From positions 682,001 to 746,000 of the forward strand of contig NZ_JAVFWO010000002.1 in NCBI RefSeq assembly GCF_031085295.1: a stretch of DNA of 64,000 nt, in the 5' to 3' direction. Made by a program: the position numbers and the translations under genes. This DNA comes from Microbacterium psychrotolerans. GTDB lineage: Bacteria > Actinomycetota > Actinomycetes > Actinomycetales > Microbacteriaceae. Below the pieces are notes generated by a model. That model ran no database searches. It was not told the origin of the DNA and worked only from the letters and a program-made list of their open reading frames with translations. How positions within the stretch are numbered: the first letter of the stretch is position 1; each line of letters opens with the position of its first letter. This document shows positions 1 to 8,059 of the stretch, piece after piece.

Positions 1-32
1 CAGTGGCAGGCACCCGCCTATCTTAGAGCCGC

Positions 33-50
33 CCGCGACCCGGGTCGCGG
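33..50. terminator. perfect 18-nt inverted repeat, possible terminator
   Basis: The bases CCGCGACCC are followed directly by GGGTCGCGG, a perfect inverted repeat just beyond the stop of the FKBP lipoprotein gene on the minus strand. No T-run follows. In a high-GC genome this could still act as a terminator for the minus-strand gene, but the lack of a natural loop makes it only a candidate. Confidence 0.35.
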
Positions 51-57
51 ACCCCGG

Positions 58-1023
58 TCACTCCGCCGGCGGGACGTCGACGCCGAGGATGTCGATGACG
101 TAGACGAGCGTCGACCCGGCCGGCACGGCGCCGTTCGCGTCGTCGCCGTAGCCCTGGTCGGGCGGGACGACGACCAGCACCTGCGAGCCGACGGTCTGAC
201 CTTCGAGCGCCTTGGCGAAACCGGGGACGACCGAGTCGGCGGTGACCGACGCGGGCTGGTCGCCCCATGTGCTGTCGAACGTCTCGTCCTCACCCCAGAC
301 GACACCGCTGTAGTGGACGCGCACCGGCGCATCGCCGGTCACCGTCTCGCCGGTGCCCTTCTTGAGGGTCTGGACGACCAGATCGGTCGGCGGGGTGCCG
401 TCGGGGATGATGAGGCCGGGCTGGCCGTCGGGCGCACGCACCACGGTGGGCAGGCCGAAGCCGCTGTTGAACTGGTTCTGGCCGTCCGCAGCGGGCAGGT
501 ACACCTTGCGCAGGTCGATGACGGCGACGACGGTGTCCTCCTCGTCGAGGCCGAAACCGACCGAGACGTCGGGCGACATGTCGTCGGGCGACATCGCGAC
601 CGCGATGCGCGAGCCCTCGGTGGCGCACTGCAGGGCTTCTTCGAAGCCCGGGAAGTTCGTCGTCCACTGATCCGGCGACGAGACCCGCGACAGGTCGCCG
701 TCGTACGCGGTCGCCACGATCGGCTCGCCGGTCGTGCCGCTGAACAGCGCGACATCCACCACCATGAGCTGGTTCTGCGCGGTGATCGGCGTGCCCTCAC
801 CGGTGACGACGTCCTCGTAGGCGAGGTGCGGCGCATGCAGCGGCGTGTACACGTCGACTTCGGGCTGGTCCTCGGTGTCGCCGGTGACGTCGATGAGGTC
901 CATGACGTCGGCGTCGGACACGGCGGGACGGGAGCAGTCGGACGACGAGCCGGGCATCGAGCATCCGGCCAGGCCGACGGTCACCAGTCCCAGGACGGCG
1001 AGGGCAGCGGGGATCTTGCGCAC
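58..1023 (-). CDS. FKBP-type peptidyl-prolyl cis-trans isomerase, lipoprotein with two FKBP-like halves
   Basis: A 321-residue predicted lipoprotein that should catalyse proline isomerisation outside the membrane. The N-terminus is a lipoprotein signal peptide ending in the lipobox LAGC with Cys21 as the acylation site. The C-terminal ~110 residues form a standard FKBP domain (VRVHYSGVVWGEDETFDSTW, then VVPGFAKALEGQTVGSQ and ending VYVIDILGV). Residues ~60-190 look like a second, degenerate FKBP fold (FPGFEEALQCATEGSRIAVA). The GTG start lies six bases after a TAGACT -10 box (1030-1035), so the mRNA is probably leaderless; that box overlaps the stop codon of the upstream trmI. Identification of the family is secure; activity of the first half is doubtful. 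Confidence 0.9.
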   Translation of the reverse strand: MRKIPAALAVLGLVTVGLAGCSMPGSSSDCSRPAVSDADVMDLIDVTGDTEDQPEVDVYTPLHAPHLAYEDVVTGEGTPITAQNQLMVVDVALFSGTTGEPIVATAYDGDLSRVSSPDQWTTNFPGFEEALQCATEGSRIAVAMSPDDMSPDVSVGFGLDEEDTVVAVIDLRKVYLPAADGQNQFNSGFGLPTVVRAPDGQPGLIIPDGTPPTDLVVQTLKKGTGETVTGDAPVRVHYSGVVWGEDETFDSTWGDQPASVTADSVVPGFAKALEGQTVGSQVLVVVPPDQGYGDDANGAVPAGSTLVYVIDILGVDVPPAE

Positions 1024-1032
1024 CGGAACAGT

Positions 1033-2061
1033 CTAGGCGGTGCCGTCGGGCTCGCCCGCGCGTCCCGCCGCCTGACGAGCGCCCTCCGCAGCGCGCTCGG
1101 CCTCGCGGACGCGCTTGCGCAGATTCTTGTCGGTGATCTGCCGGTCGCCGACCGCCCCGGGCGTCCACAGCTCGACGTCCTCGTCCCCGTAACTGGACTT
1201 CGAAGCCCGCCGCTTGACCTCCGGTGCGACGGCCCCCGGTGCGAGGCGGCGCGCCCAGATCAGGAAGCCGGTGTGGGCGACCATGCGGTGGTCCGGACGC
1301 ACGGCCAGCCCTTCGACGTGCCAGCCCCGCACCATCGTCTCGTTCGCGTCGGGCTCGGTGAACAGCCCGGTGCCGCGGATGTACTCCGCGACGCGGCTCA
1401 GCTGGGTCGCGGTCGCGACGTAGCAGACGACCACGCCACCGGGCGTGAGCGCCTCGGCGACCACGTCGATGCACTCCCACGGGGCCAGCATGTCGAGGAC
1501 GACGCGATCGACGGATGCGGGTGCCACCGTCTCGGTGAGCTCCTCGGCGAGATCGCCGACGACCACATCCCAGTTGGCGGGGACCTCGCCGATGAAGGTC
1601 TCGACGTTCGCGCGGGCGACCGCGGCGAAGTCGTCACGACGCTCGAACGACACCAGGCGCCCGTGGTCGCCGATCGCGCGGAGGAGCCACAGCGACAGCG
1701 CTCCCGATCCGACCCCGGCTTCCACCACCGTGGCACCCGGGAAGATGTCGGCCTCGGCGAGGATCTGGGCGGCGTCCTTCGGGTAGACGATGGCGGCGCC
1801 GCGCGGCATCGACATCACGAAGTCCCGTAGCAGCGGGCGCAGGGCGAGGTACTCGTGGCCGCCGCTGTTGGCCACGACCGACCCGTCCGGCTGGCCGATG
1901 AGCTGCGTGTGCTTGAGGACGCCGTGATGCGTGTGCAGTTCGCCGTCCGCGCGCAGCGTGATGGTGTGGAGCCGACCCTTGGGGCCGGTGAGCTGGACGC
2001 GGTCGCCAAGACGGAAGGGGCCGCTCGGTCGTGCCGCGGCGGTGGCGAGGTTCTCGGTCAT
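1033..2061 (-). CDS. trmI: tRNA (adenine-58-N1)-methyltransferase TrmI
   Basis: S-adenosylmethionine-dependent enzyme making m1A58 in the T-loop of tRNA; the family forms tetramers. The 342-residue protein has the N-terminal small beta domain (RLGDRVQLTGPKGRLHTITL) and then the Rossmann methyltransferase core with motif I VVEAGVGSGALS at about residue 105, followed by the conserved VVLDMLAPWE region. Length and order match actinobacterial TrmI such as Mycobacterium tuberculosis Rv2118c. The ATG start overlaps the stop of the upstream HAD gene by four bases, indicating translational coupling. A much longer upstream extension of this frame is a shadow of the HAD gene. Confidence 0.93.
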   Translation of the reverse strand: MTENLATAAARPSGPFRLGDRVQLTGPKGRLHTITLRADGELHTHHGVLKHTQLIGQPDGSVVANSGGHEYLALRPLLRDFVMSMPRGAAIVYPKDAAQILAEADIFPGATVVEAGVGSGALSLWLLRAIGDHGRLVSFERRDDFAAVARANVETFIGEVPANWDVVVGDLAEELTETVAPASVDRVVLDMLAPWECIDVVAEALTPGGVVVCYVATATQLSRVAEYIRGTGLFTEPDANETMVRGWHVEGLAVRPDHRMVAHTGFLIWARRLAPGAVAPEVKRRASKSSYGDEDVELWTPGAVGDRQITDKNLRKRVREAERAAEGARQAAGRAGEPDGTA

Positions 2062-2765
2062 CGGGCGATCTCCTCGGCCGGGTCGGAAGCGTGGACGCGT
2101 GCGCGGTGCGCCGCGTGGAAGGCGATGACGTCGTCGGCGGTGCGTCCGTCGAGCGTGTCCCACAGGGTGTGCGCGCCGGCCCCGGTGAGCGAGACCATCA
2201 GCGGCACGCCGATCACGGCGGCGCCCGATGCCACGGCCGAGCGCAGGCCGTTCGGGGAGTCCTCGATCGCCACCGTCTCGTGCGGCGCCACGCCGAGCGC
2301 CTCGCACGCCTGCAGGTACGGGTCGGGGAAGGGCTTCGGGCGGGTCGCGTCGTCGCCCGCGATCACGACGTCGAAGGCCTCGAAGTCGATGAGGTCGACG
2401 ACCGTCTGCGCCATGCGCCGCATCGACATCGTCACGAGGCCCGTCTTGATGCCGGCATCGCGGAGGTTCGCGAGCAGCTCGCGCGCACCGGGACGGAACG
2501 GCACCCCCGTGACGTTCAGCTGGCGCATGACGTCGTCGGTGAGGTGATCGATGATGGCGTCGGTGCTCATGCGCACCCCCGTCCCCTGCAGGATGCGCGC
2601 CGAATCCTCGAGCCCCAGGCCCACCAGGCCGAGCGCCTGCTCGTGCGACCACGTCCCGCCGAAGCTCTCGATGAGCGGCGTCTCCGCCGCCATCCAATAC
2701 GGCTCGGTGTCGACGAGGGTGCCGTCCATATCCCACAGGACGGCCGAGAGGCGGGGCTCATTCAC
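2058..2765 (-). CDS. HAD-superfamily phosphatase (beta-phosphoglucomutase-like)
   Basis: A 235-residue haloacid dehalogenase-type hydrolase. Motif I is WDMDGTLVDTEP at residues 11-22 with the nucleophile and acid Asp pair; the threonine/serine of motif II lies near TGLVTMSM, the lysine near RPKPFPDPYL, and motif IV near VAIEDSPNGL. This pattern is that of the subfamily I phosphatases and phosphomutases; the substrate cannot be read from sequence. The GTG start follows a TAGGAT -10 box (2772-2777) by six bases, so it is likely leaderless and the first gene of a HAD-trmI operon. The divergent neighbour encodes a PAC2 protein. Confidence 0.85.
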   Translation of the reverse strand: MNEPRLSAVLWDMDGTLVDTEPYWMAAETPLIESFGGTWSHEQALGLVGLGLEDSARILQGTGVRMSTDAIIDHLTDDVMRQLNVTGVPFRPGARELLANLRDAGIKTGLVTMSMRRMAQTVVDLIDFEAFDVVIAGDDATRPKPFPDPYLQACEALGVAPHETVAIEDSPNGLRSAVASGAAVIGVPLMVSLTGAGAHTLWDTLDGRTADDVIAFHAAHRARVHASDPAEEIAR

Positions 2766-2856
2766 CGTGCAATCCTACGAGAGGGCTCCGGCCCTCCGTG
2801 GAGAGGGGGGCATATCCTGGATGGAGCCCGCGGCCGATGCGGGCGGAGGGGGTCCC

Positions 2857-3732
2857 GTGGACGGACTGGGTCGTCGTGTTCTCGTCGCCGCATTCGATGG
2901 GTGGAACGACGCGGGCGAAGCCGCGTCGTCCGCCATCACGCAGCTGCGCGAGGGCGGGTCGTACGAGACCGTCTTCTCGGTGGATCCCGAGCTCTACTTC
3001 GACTACCAGTACACGCGCCCGCACATCGCCGCGGACGGCGACGGACGCCGCACGCTCCGCTGGCCGGAGGCCTCGCTGCTGCGCCCGGCGCGCGCCACCC
3101 GCGGCACCCAGCTGTGGCTGCTGACGGGAGTCGAGCCGGCCCGCGCGTGGCAGGCGTTCTCGTCCGAGTTCATCGACATGGCGCTGCGGGAGGACATCAC
3201 GGGCTTCGTCGCGATCGGCTCGATGATGTCGGACGTGCCGCACACGCGCCCGATCTCCGTGTTCGCGGGCAGCGACAACGAGAACCTGCGCGGCGCCCTC
3301 GAACTCGAGCGCAGCTCGTACGAGGGGCCGGTCGGCATCCTGAGCGTGCTCGGCGACGCCGCGGAGCGCGCCGGCATCCCGACGGCCAGCCTGTGGGCGA
3401 GCGTCCCGCACTACGTCGCCGGACACACGCCCTCGCCCAAGGCGACGCTCGCGCTCCTCGACAAGCTCGAAGACCTCACGGGCGCGCCGGTCCCCCGCGG
3501 CGATCTCGCCACCGAGGCGGCGGCCTGGGAAGCCTCGATCGACGCGGCCGCGGCCGACGACGAGGAGATGACTGAGTACATCCACCAGCTCGAGCGCACC
3601 CGTGACACGTGGGACTCGCCCGAGGCGTCGGGCGATGCGATCGCGCAGGAGTTCGAGCGCTACCTGCGCCGCACCGACGGGAAGCCCGGTGACGGGCCGA
3701 GCAAGCCCGGACGCGACGACCCGCGCCGCTGA
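2857..3732 (+). CDS. PAC2 family protein
   Basis: A 291-residue member of the PAC2 (proteasome assembly chaperone-like) family, seen in the opening RRVLVAAFDGWNDAGEAASS and the central GFVAIGSMMSDVPHTRP and PVGILSVLGDAAERAGIPTASLWASVPHYV. Actinobacterial members are widespread, but their biochemical role is unknown. I chose the GTG start at 2857 because GGAGGGGG lies at 2845-2852 in front of it, and TATCCT (2813-2818) is a plausible -10 box about 40 bases upstream. The gene stands next to trmI and uppP, as its relative does in Mycobacterium (Rv2118c, Rv2125, Rv2136c), which supports orthology but not function. Confidence 0.85.
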   Translation: MDGLGRRVLVAAFDGWNDAGEAASSAITQLREGGSYETVFSVDPELYFDYQYTRPHIAADGDGRRTLRWPEASLLRPARATRGTQLWLLTGVEPARAWQAFSSEFIDMALREDITGFVAIGSMMSDVPHTRPISVFAGSDNENLRGALELERSSYEGPVGILSVLGDAAERAGIPTASLWASVPHYVAGHTPSPKATLALLDKLEDLTGAPVPRGDLATEAAAWEASIDAAAADDEEMTEYIHQLERTRDTWDSPEASGDAIAQEFERYLRRTDGKPGDGPSKPGRDDPRR

Positions 3733-3751
3733 GCGGCATCCGTCTTCCGCA

Positions 3752-3828
3752 CGGTCGCTGAGGCGACCGCGGACCGCACTCCGGCCCCTGGGCCCGTCGA
3801 AGCGCCGTTCGACGAACTCAGGGACCGG
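3752..3828. repeat. REP-like palindromic element / bidirectional terminator
   Basis: Two hairpins fill the gap between convergent genes. The first is CGGTCGC-TGAG-GCGACCG (3752-3769). The second has 21-nt arms at 3781-3801 and 3808-3828 around a six-base loop; the arms are CCGGCCCCTGGGCCCGTCGAA and the near-reverse complement reading TTCGACGAACTCAGGGACCGG, with four imperfect positions. The TTCGACGAACTCAGGGACC form resembles short dispersed intergenic palindromes I know from actinobacterial genomes. It sits where transcription from both sides must end. Confidence 0.5.
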
Positions 3829-3854
3829 ATCGCGGCTTCTGCGACAGGTAGCCG

Positions 3855-4676
3855 CTACGGGTTGATGACGCCCATGCTGAGCAGCACCAGGAGCAGCGAG
3901 CCCAGCGCGACGCGGTACACCACGAAGGGCAGGAAGCTGTGCTTCGAGATCCAGCTCATGAAGAACGCGATCACGCCCAGCGCCACGATGAACGCGACAC
4001 CCGTCGCCACGGCCGTCTCACCGAGTGTGAACACGCCCGGCTCGTCGAGGCTCTTGAACAGCTGGAAGAAGCCGCTGCCGAAGACGGCCGGGATCGCGAG
4101 CAGGAACGCGTAGCGGGCGGCGGCCGCGCGCTCGTATCCCATGAAGAGACCGGCGGTGATGGTGCCGCCCGAGCGCGAGACACCGGGGATGAGCGCGAGG
4201 GACTGGGCGAAGCCGTAGATCACGCCGTGGCCGATGGTGATGTCCTGGAGCTTGCGCTTCTTGGCTCCGACGTGATCGGCGATGCCGAGAAGCACGCCGA
4301 AGAAGATCAGCATCCCGGCGGTGATCCACAGCGACCGCAGCACGGTCTCGATCTGGTCCTGGAAGAGGAGGCCGAGAACGACGATCGGGATGCTGCCGAT
4401 GATGATGAGCCAGCCGAGTTTCGCGTCGGGGTCGTTGCGCGGGATCCGCCCGAACAGGGCGCGGAACCAGTGCCCGATGATCCTCACGATGTCGCGCCAG
4501 AAGAACACGACCACCGCAGCCTCGGTGCCGATCTGCGTGATGGCGGTGAACGCGGCGCCGGGATCCTGCGCCGACGGCAGGAACTCGCCGAGGATGCGCA
4601 GGTGGGCGCTGGACGAGATCGGCAGGAACTCGGTCAGTCCCTGGACGAAGCCGAGGATGATCGCTTCGAGAAGCAT
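3855..4676 (-). CDS. uppP: undecaprenyl-diphosphatase UppP (BacA family)
   Basis: Integral membrane enzyme that dephosphorylates undecaprenyl diphosphate so the lipid carrier can be reused in peptidoglycan synthesis; members also confer bacitracin tolerance. The 273-residue protein carries the family signature [18 protein letters not shown] near the N-terminus and the second conserved loop [16 protein letters not shown] at ~residues 160-175, with about eight hydrophobic segments. A GAAAGG ribosome-binding site precedes the ATG by seven bases. The gene is followed downstream by the hairpin pair at 3752-3828. Mycobacterium has the same neighbourhood around trmI. Confidence 0.95.
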   Translation of the reverse strand: MLLEAIILGFVQGLTEFLPISSSAHLRILGEFLPSAQDPGAAFTAITQIGTEAAVVVFFWRDIVRIIGHWFRALFGRIPRNDPDAKLGWLIIIGSIPIVVLGLLFQDQIETVLRSLWITAGMLIFFGVLLGIADHVGAKKRKLQDITIGHGVIYGFAQSLALIPGVSRSGGTITAGLFMGYERAAAARYAFLLAIPAVFGSGFFQLFKSLDEPGVFTLGETAVATGVAFIVALGVIAFFMSWISKHSFLPFVVYRVALGSLLLVLLSMGVINP

Positions 4677-4734
4677 GGGCGCCTTTCAGACGGGCCTGAC
4701 GGATGCCGCGCTGTCGCGGTGTCCGACGGGGACT

Positions 4735-6036
4735 TCAGTAGGTGCGGAGCAGGTCGGTGAGCACAGCCTGGCCGAAGACCAGCGCGTCGATCGGGACGCG
4801 CTCGTCGACGCCGTGGAACATTCCGGTGAAGTCGAGATCGGCCGGAAGGCGCAGCGGGGCGAAGCCGTAGCCCGCGATGCCGAGCGCGGCCAGCGCCTTG
4901 TTGTCGGTGCCGCCGCCCATGAGGTACGGCACGACCGGCGCGCCGGGGTCGTGCCGGCCGAGCGCCGCCACCATCGCGTCCACGAGGTCTCCCGAGAACG
5001 GCACCTCGAGGCCGATGTCCTGGTGGACCACCTCGACCTCAACGCCGTCGCCGACGATACGGCGGATGTCGGCGAGGGCGGCCTGCTCGGTGCCCGGCAG
5101 CACGCGCACGTCGACCAGGGCCTCGGCGCGGTCGGGGATGACGTTGTGCTTGTAGCCGGCGACGAGTCCGGTCGGGTTCGTGGTGGTGCGCAGCGTCGAG
5201 CGGAGGAATCCGGATGCCGCACCCGCGGCCGCCGCGACGGCGTCAGGGTCGTCGGCCGCCTGCCCCGTGAGCGCCGCCAGCCGCTCGGTCATCTCGCGGG
5301 TGGTGTCGGTGAGCGTCACCGGCCAGGCGATGCGCCCGAGCGCTGCCACGGCCTCGGCGAGACGCGTCACCGCGTTGTCGGAGTGGAAGCTGGAGCCGTG
5401 GGCGGCACGAGCGCGCGCTACGAGCCGGATCCACACGAGGGCCTTCTCCCCCACCTGGAGGAGGTACGCGTGGCGATCGCCGAGCGGGATGGAGTAGCCG
5501 CCGACCTCGCTGATCGCCTCCGTCGCGCCTTCGAACCAGCTCGGACGGTTCTCGACGACGAGCGCGGACCCCTCGACACCGCCGTTCTCCTCGTCGGCGA
5601 AGAACGCCAGAACGAGGTCGCGCTCGGGCTGCCCGCCGGAGCGGAGGATGTCCGCGACCGAGGTCAGGATCATGGCGTCCATGTCCTTCATGTCCACCGC
5701 ACCGCGGCCCCACAGCATCCCATCGCGGACGACGCCCTCGAACGGGTCGACGCTCCAGTCCTCTGCGATGGCCGGGACGACGTCGAGGTGGCCGTGCAGC
5801 ACGAGGGCCGGCTTGTCGCGGTTGCGCCCGGGGACGCGCGCCATCACGTTGGTCCGGCGCGGGATCGGCTCGTAGTACTCGGGCTTCAGCCCGAGGTCCG
5901 ACAGGTAGGCGCCCACGTACTCCGCGGCCTCGCGCTCGCCCGCGGCGCGGCCGCCGCCGTGGTTCGTGGTGTCGAAGCGGATGAGATCCCGTGCCACCGA
6001 CGCGACTTCGGGAAGGCCGGGGTCGGGAGAAGGCAT
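4735..6036 (-). CDS. M20 family zinc metallopeptidase / deacylase
   Basis: A 433-residue M20/ArgE/DapE-type hydrolase expected to bind two zinc ions and cleave an amide or peptide bond. The metal-site motifs are HGHLDVVPA (~residues 82-90), GRGAVDMKD (~113-121) and FADEENGG (~149-156); a dimerisation domain follows, and the last metal ligand lies near the C-terminus in PYLMGGGTDNKAL. The substrate is not determined; homologues next to uppP in Mycobacterium are annotated as DapE2-like. The ATG follows a TAGGTT -10 box (6044-6049) by seven bases, so it is probably leaderless. Its stop is 58 bases from uppP, so the two may be co-transcribed. Confidence 0.88.
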   Translation of the reverse strand: MPSPDPGLPEVASVARDLIRFDTTNHGGGRAAGEREAAEYVGAYLSDLGLKPEYYEPIPRRTNVMARVPGRNRDKPALVLHGHLDVVPAIAEDWSVDPFEGVVRDGMLWGRGAVDMKDMDAMILTSVADILRSGGQPERDLVLAFFADEENGGVEGSALVVENRPSWFEGATEAISEVGGYSIPLGDRHAYLLQVGEKALVWIRLVARARAAHGSSFHSDNAVTRLAEAVAALGRIAWPVTLTDTTREMTERLAALTGQAADDPDAVAAAAGAASGFLRSTLRTTTNPTGLVAGYKHNVIPDRAEALVDVRVLPGTEQAALADIRRIVGDGVEVEVVHQDIGLEVPFSGDLVDAMVAALGRHDPGAPVVPYLMGGGTDNKALAALGIAGYGFAPLRLPADLDFTGMFHGVDERVPIDALVFGQAVLTDLLRTY

Positions 6037-6127
6037 GCGGACAAACCTACCGGACCGTACGACCGGCGCGTGGCGCGCCCGGCCGCCTCGCGGCAGCCGG
6101 CCGCTGTCTTCCGCCGGCGCCCACGGC

Positions 6128-6670
6128 TCAGTGCACGGCGTACATGGCGCCGCCCACGAGGAACGTCAGCACCGTCGTCCATCCGACGATCGCGAGCCCC
6201 TGCCAGAACAGGATGCGTGCGGTTCGCACACCCGCTCCCGCGAGCATCGTCGCCGTGAACTGCGTGGGCAGCAGAAGTGGTCCGAGCAGACTCACGCCGG
6301 GCACGCCGTACCGCTCGAGGGCCCGCTGGAACTTCGCCCGCCGTGCGGTCGTCCTCTCGCCGGCCGGCTCGGCCGGCGACGTCTCGACGATGTCGCCCCC
6401 GCCGGCGGCCGTCAGACGGCGCGCGCGGGCATGCGTGACGACCGCCGACCGTGTGCGCGCCGTGAGCAGCACGAGCACCGCGACGCACACGAAGTTGCCG
6501 ACGATCGCGGCGACGGCGGCGATCACCGGAGGGATGCCGCCGATGATGCCGATCACCGCGGCACCCTCGCCTTCGATGAACGGGACGGCGGCCGCCGCCG
6601 CGATGACGAGCGGCTGGACGAGGTCGGGTACCTGGGCGACGAGGTCCTGGAAGGTGTCGACGAGACTCAT
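6128..6670 (-). CDS. small multi-pass membrane protein (multidrug-efflux-like)
   Basis: A 180-residue protein with about four hydrophobic segments (LVIAAAAAVPFIEGEGAAVI, PPVIAAVAAIVGNFVCVAVL, then SLLGPLLLPTQFTATMLAGA and IVGWTTVLTFLVGG). The pattern IEGEGAAVIGIIGG followed by GVPGVSLLGPLLLPTQF is that of actinobacterial proteins annotated as small multidrug efflux proteins, distantly like the DedA/SNARE-associated family; function is unproven. I use the ATG at 6670 because AGGAG precedes it by five bases; an upstream ATG would add 28 polar residues. The gene is divergent from a histidine kinase across a region rich in inverted repeats. Confidence 0.7.
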   Translation of the reverse strand: MSLVDTFQDLVAQVPDLVQPLVIAAAAAVPFIEGEGAAVIGIIGGIPPVIAAVAAIVGNFVCVAVLVLLTARTRSAVVTHARARRLTAAGGGDIVETSPAEPAGERTTARRAKFQRALERYGVPGVSLLGPLLLPTQFTATMLAGAGVRTARILFWQGLAIVGWTTVLTFLVGGAMYAVH

Positions 6671-6764
6671 GAGGTGCTCCTGACGGCAGCTGCGGGCGGG
6701 ATCCGATGGCGACGGTGCCCGGCATCGTCCGTCGCACAACGAGTCCATCGCCACCCCCGTGATG

Positions 6765-6795
6765 CCGGAAGTGCCGCGGTGTCACCGCTTTCCGG
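6765..6795. promoter_or_regulatory. nested inverted repeat between divergent genes
   Basis: CCGGAA (6765-6770) and TTCCGG (6790-6795) enclose a second perfect pair, GCGGTG-T-CACCGC (6776-6788). Its position in the divergent region favours a protein-binding site or a structured 5' region of the minus-strand membrane protein gene. No partner can be named. Confidence 0.4.
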
Positions 6796-6814
6796 GCGGT
6801 TCGCACGTCTCGGG

Positions 6815-6830
6815 CATGACATGTGTCATG
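6815..6830. promoter_or_regulatory. palindromic operator upstream of the two-component genes
   Basis: CATGACA and TGTCATG form a perfect inverted repeat with a two-base spacer (TG). It lies four bases upstream of the TATGGT -10 box (6835-6840) of the histidine kinase gene, covering the place of the -35 element. That is where a LuxR-type response regulator or a repressor would bind. I infer autoregulation by the regulator encoded at 8056-8658. Confidence 0.6.
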
Positions 6831-6847
6831 GACCTATGGTGGGACGC

Positions 6848-8059
6848 ATGACCGGCTCCCCCGTGCCACCCGCGGGCACCGAGACAGCGGCGCAGCGACG
6901 AGGGAGGCTGCGCCTGTCTCGCGGCATCACCGCGACCTGGTGGTACACCGTCTCGGCGGTGGTGTTCCTGGAGCTCATGATCGTGGCGGTCTGGACGGGG
7001 GCGCTCACCGAAGCGGGCCGCAGCACCGCGGCCATCGCGACGGTCGGCCTCGGCGGCCTCGTGTGGTGGGTCTCGACCTTCCTGCTGATGCGCGAGTACC
7101 GGCAGCGCACTGAGCACGAGCGATTCGTTCCCCGGCCGCTGGTCCTCGTCGCGCTGGTGATCGCGGCGTGCTTCGGCCTCGTCGCGGGGCTCGTGTCGGG
7201 GTTGTGGCTGTTGGGTGTCGTCCCCCTCGTCCAGACGTCGATGTTCCTCAACTGGCCGCAGGGGATGCGGCTGCGCGTGGTGATCGCCGCGACCGCCCTG
7301 CTCGTCGTCCTGTGGTTCAACGACGGCCGCCTGGTCGTTCCGCCCGGCGCGGGGTCGACGTGGTGGCTGCTCGGGTTCTTCTCCGTGTCGCTTCCCGCCA
7401 TGACGGTGCTGACGCTGTGGTGGTGGGACGTCCTCATGACGGTCGACCGCGCCCGCGCCTCCGAATCCCGCCTCGCAGCGACGCAGGAGCGGTTGCGCGT
7501 CGCCACCGACGTTCACGACCTGCAGGGTCACCACCTGCAGGTGATCGCACTACAGCTGGAGCTCGCCGAACGCCTCATGCCGAAGGATCCGGACGCCGCT
7601 CTCACGCAGCTGCAGGCCGCTCGGCGCAGCGTCGACGAGGCGCGACAGGGCACGCGAGACCTCGCGCTGCGTTTCCGCTCCGTGCCGTTGACGGTCGAGA
7701 TCGAGAACGCCGCCGACCTGCTGCGAGCGGCGGGCACGTCGGTGCAGGTGTCGGTGCATGCCGACGCGGACCGGGCTCCGGCATCCGTTCTCGGTCCCGT
7801 CATCCGCGAGACCACCACCAACGCGCTGCGGCACGGGGGCGGCCGGTGGGCGCGTCTCTCGCTCACGCGCGACGCGGAGGCCTGGCGCTACGAGATCGAG
7901 AACGATGCCACGGATGCCGCGCCGAGCGCCGACGGCGCGGGGCTGGACGGGATCGGCCGTCGCGTCGAGGACGGCGGCGGGTCCGTCCGGATACGGCGCC
8001 GACCGCAGGAGTTCGCCGTCGTGGTGCGCGTCCCTGTCGCGGCGGAGGGATCCCGGTGA
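6848..8059 (+). CDS. sensor histidine kinase (HisKA_3 / DesK-like)
   Basis: A 403-residue membrane sensor kinase. About six hydrophobic segments occupy residues ~30-195, followed by a coiled linker and the dimerisation/phosphoacceptor motif DVHDLQGHHLQVIALQLE with His223 the likely phosphorylated residue. The ATPase domain has the N-box ETTTNALRHG and a short G-box DGAGLDGIGRRV. The architecture is that of NarL-partner kinases of the DesK/LiaS type, with no extracellular sensing domain, suggesting detection of a membrane signal. The ATG is seven bases after a TATGGT -10 box and is probably leaderless. The stop overlaps the GTG of the response regulator. Confidence 0.88.
   Translation: MTGSPVPPAGTETAAQRRGRLRLSRGITATWWYTVSAVVFLELMIVAVWTGALTEAGRSTAAIATVGLGGLVWWVSTFLLMREYRQRTEHERFVPRPLVLVALVIAACFGLVAGLVSGLWLLGVVPLVQTSMFLNWPQGMRLRVVIAATALLVVLWFNDGRLVVPPGAGSTWWLLGFFSVSLPAMTVLTLWWWDVLMTVDRARASESRLAATQERLRVATDVHDLQGHHLQVIALQLELAERLMPKDPDAALTQLQAARRSVDEARQGTRDLALRFRSVPLTVEIENAADLLRAAGTSVQVSVHADADRAPASVLGPVIRETTTNALRHGGGRWARLSLTRDAEAWRYEIENDATDAAPSADGAGLDGIGRRVEDGGGSVRIRRRPQEFAVVVRVPVAAEGSR

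Noticed and set aside
313..1830. A 505-codon plus-strand open frame
   Set aside because: Antisense to the FKBP lipoprotein and trmI genes, which have clear family motifs; no ribosome-binding site or recognisable domain.
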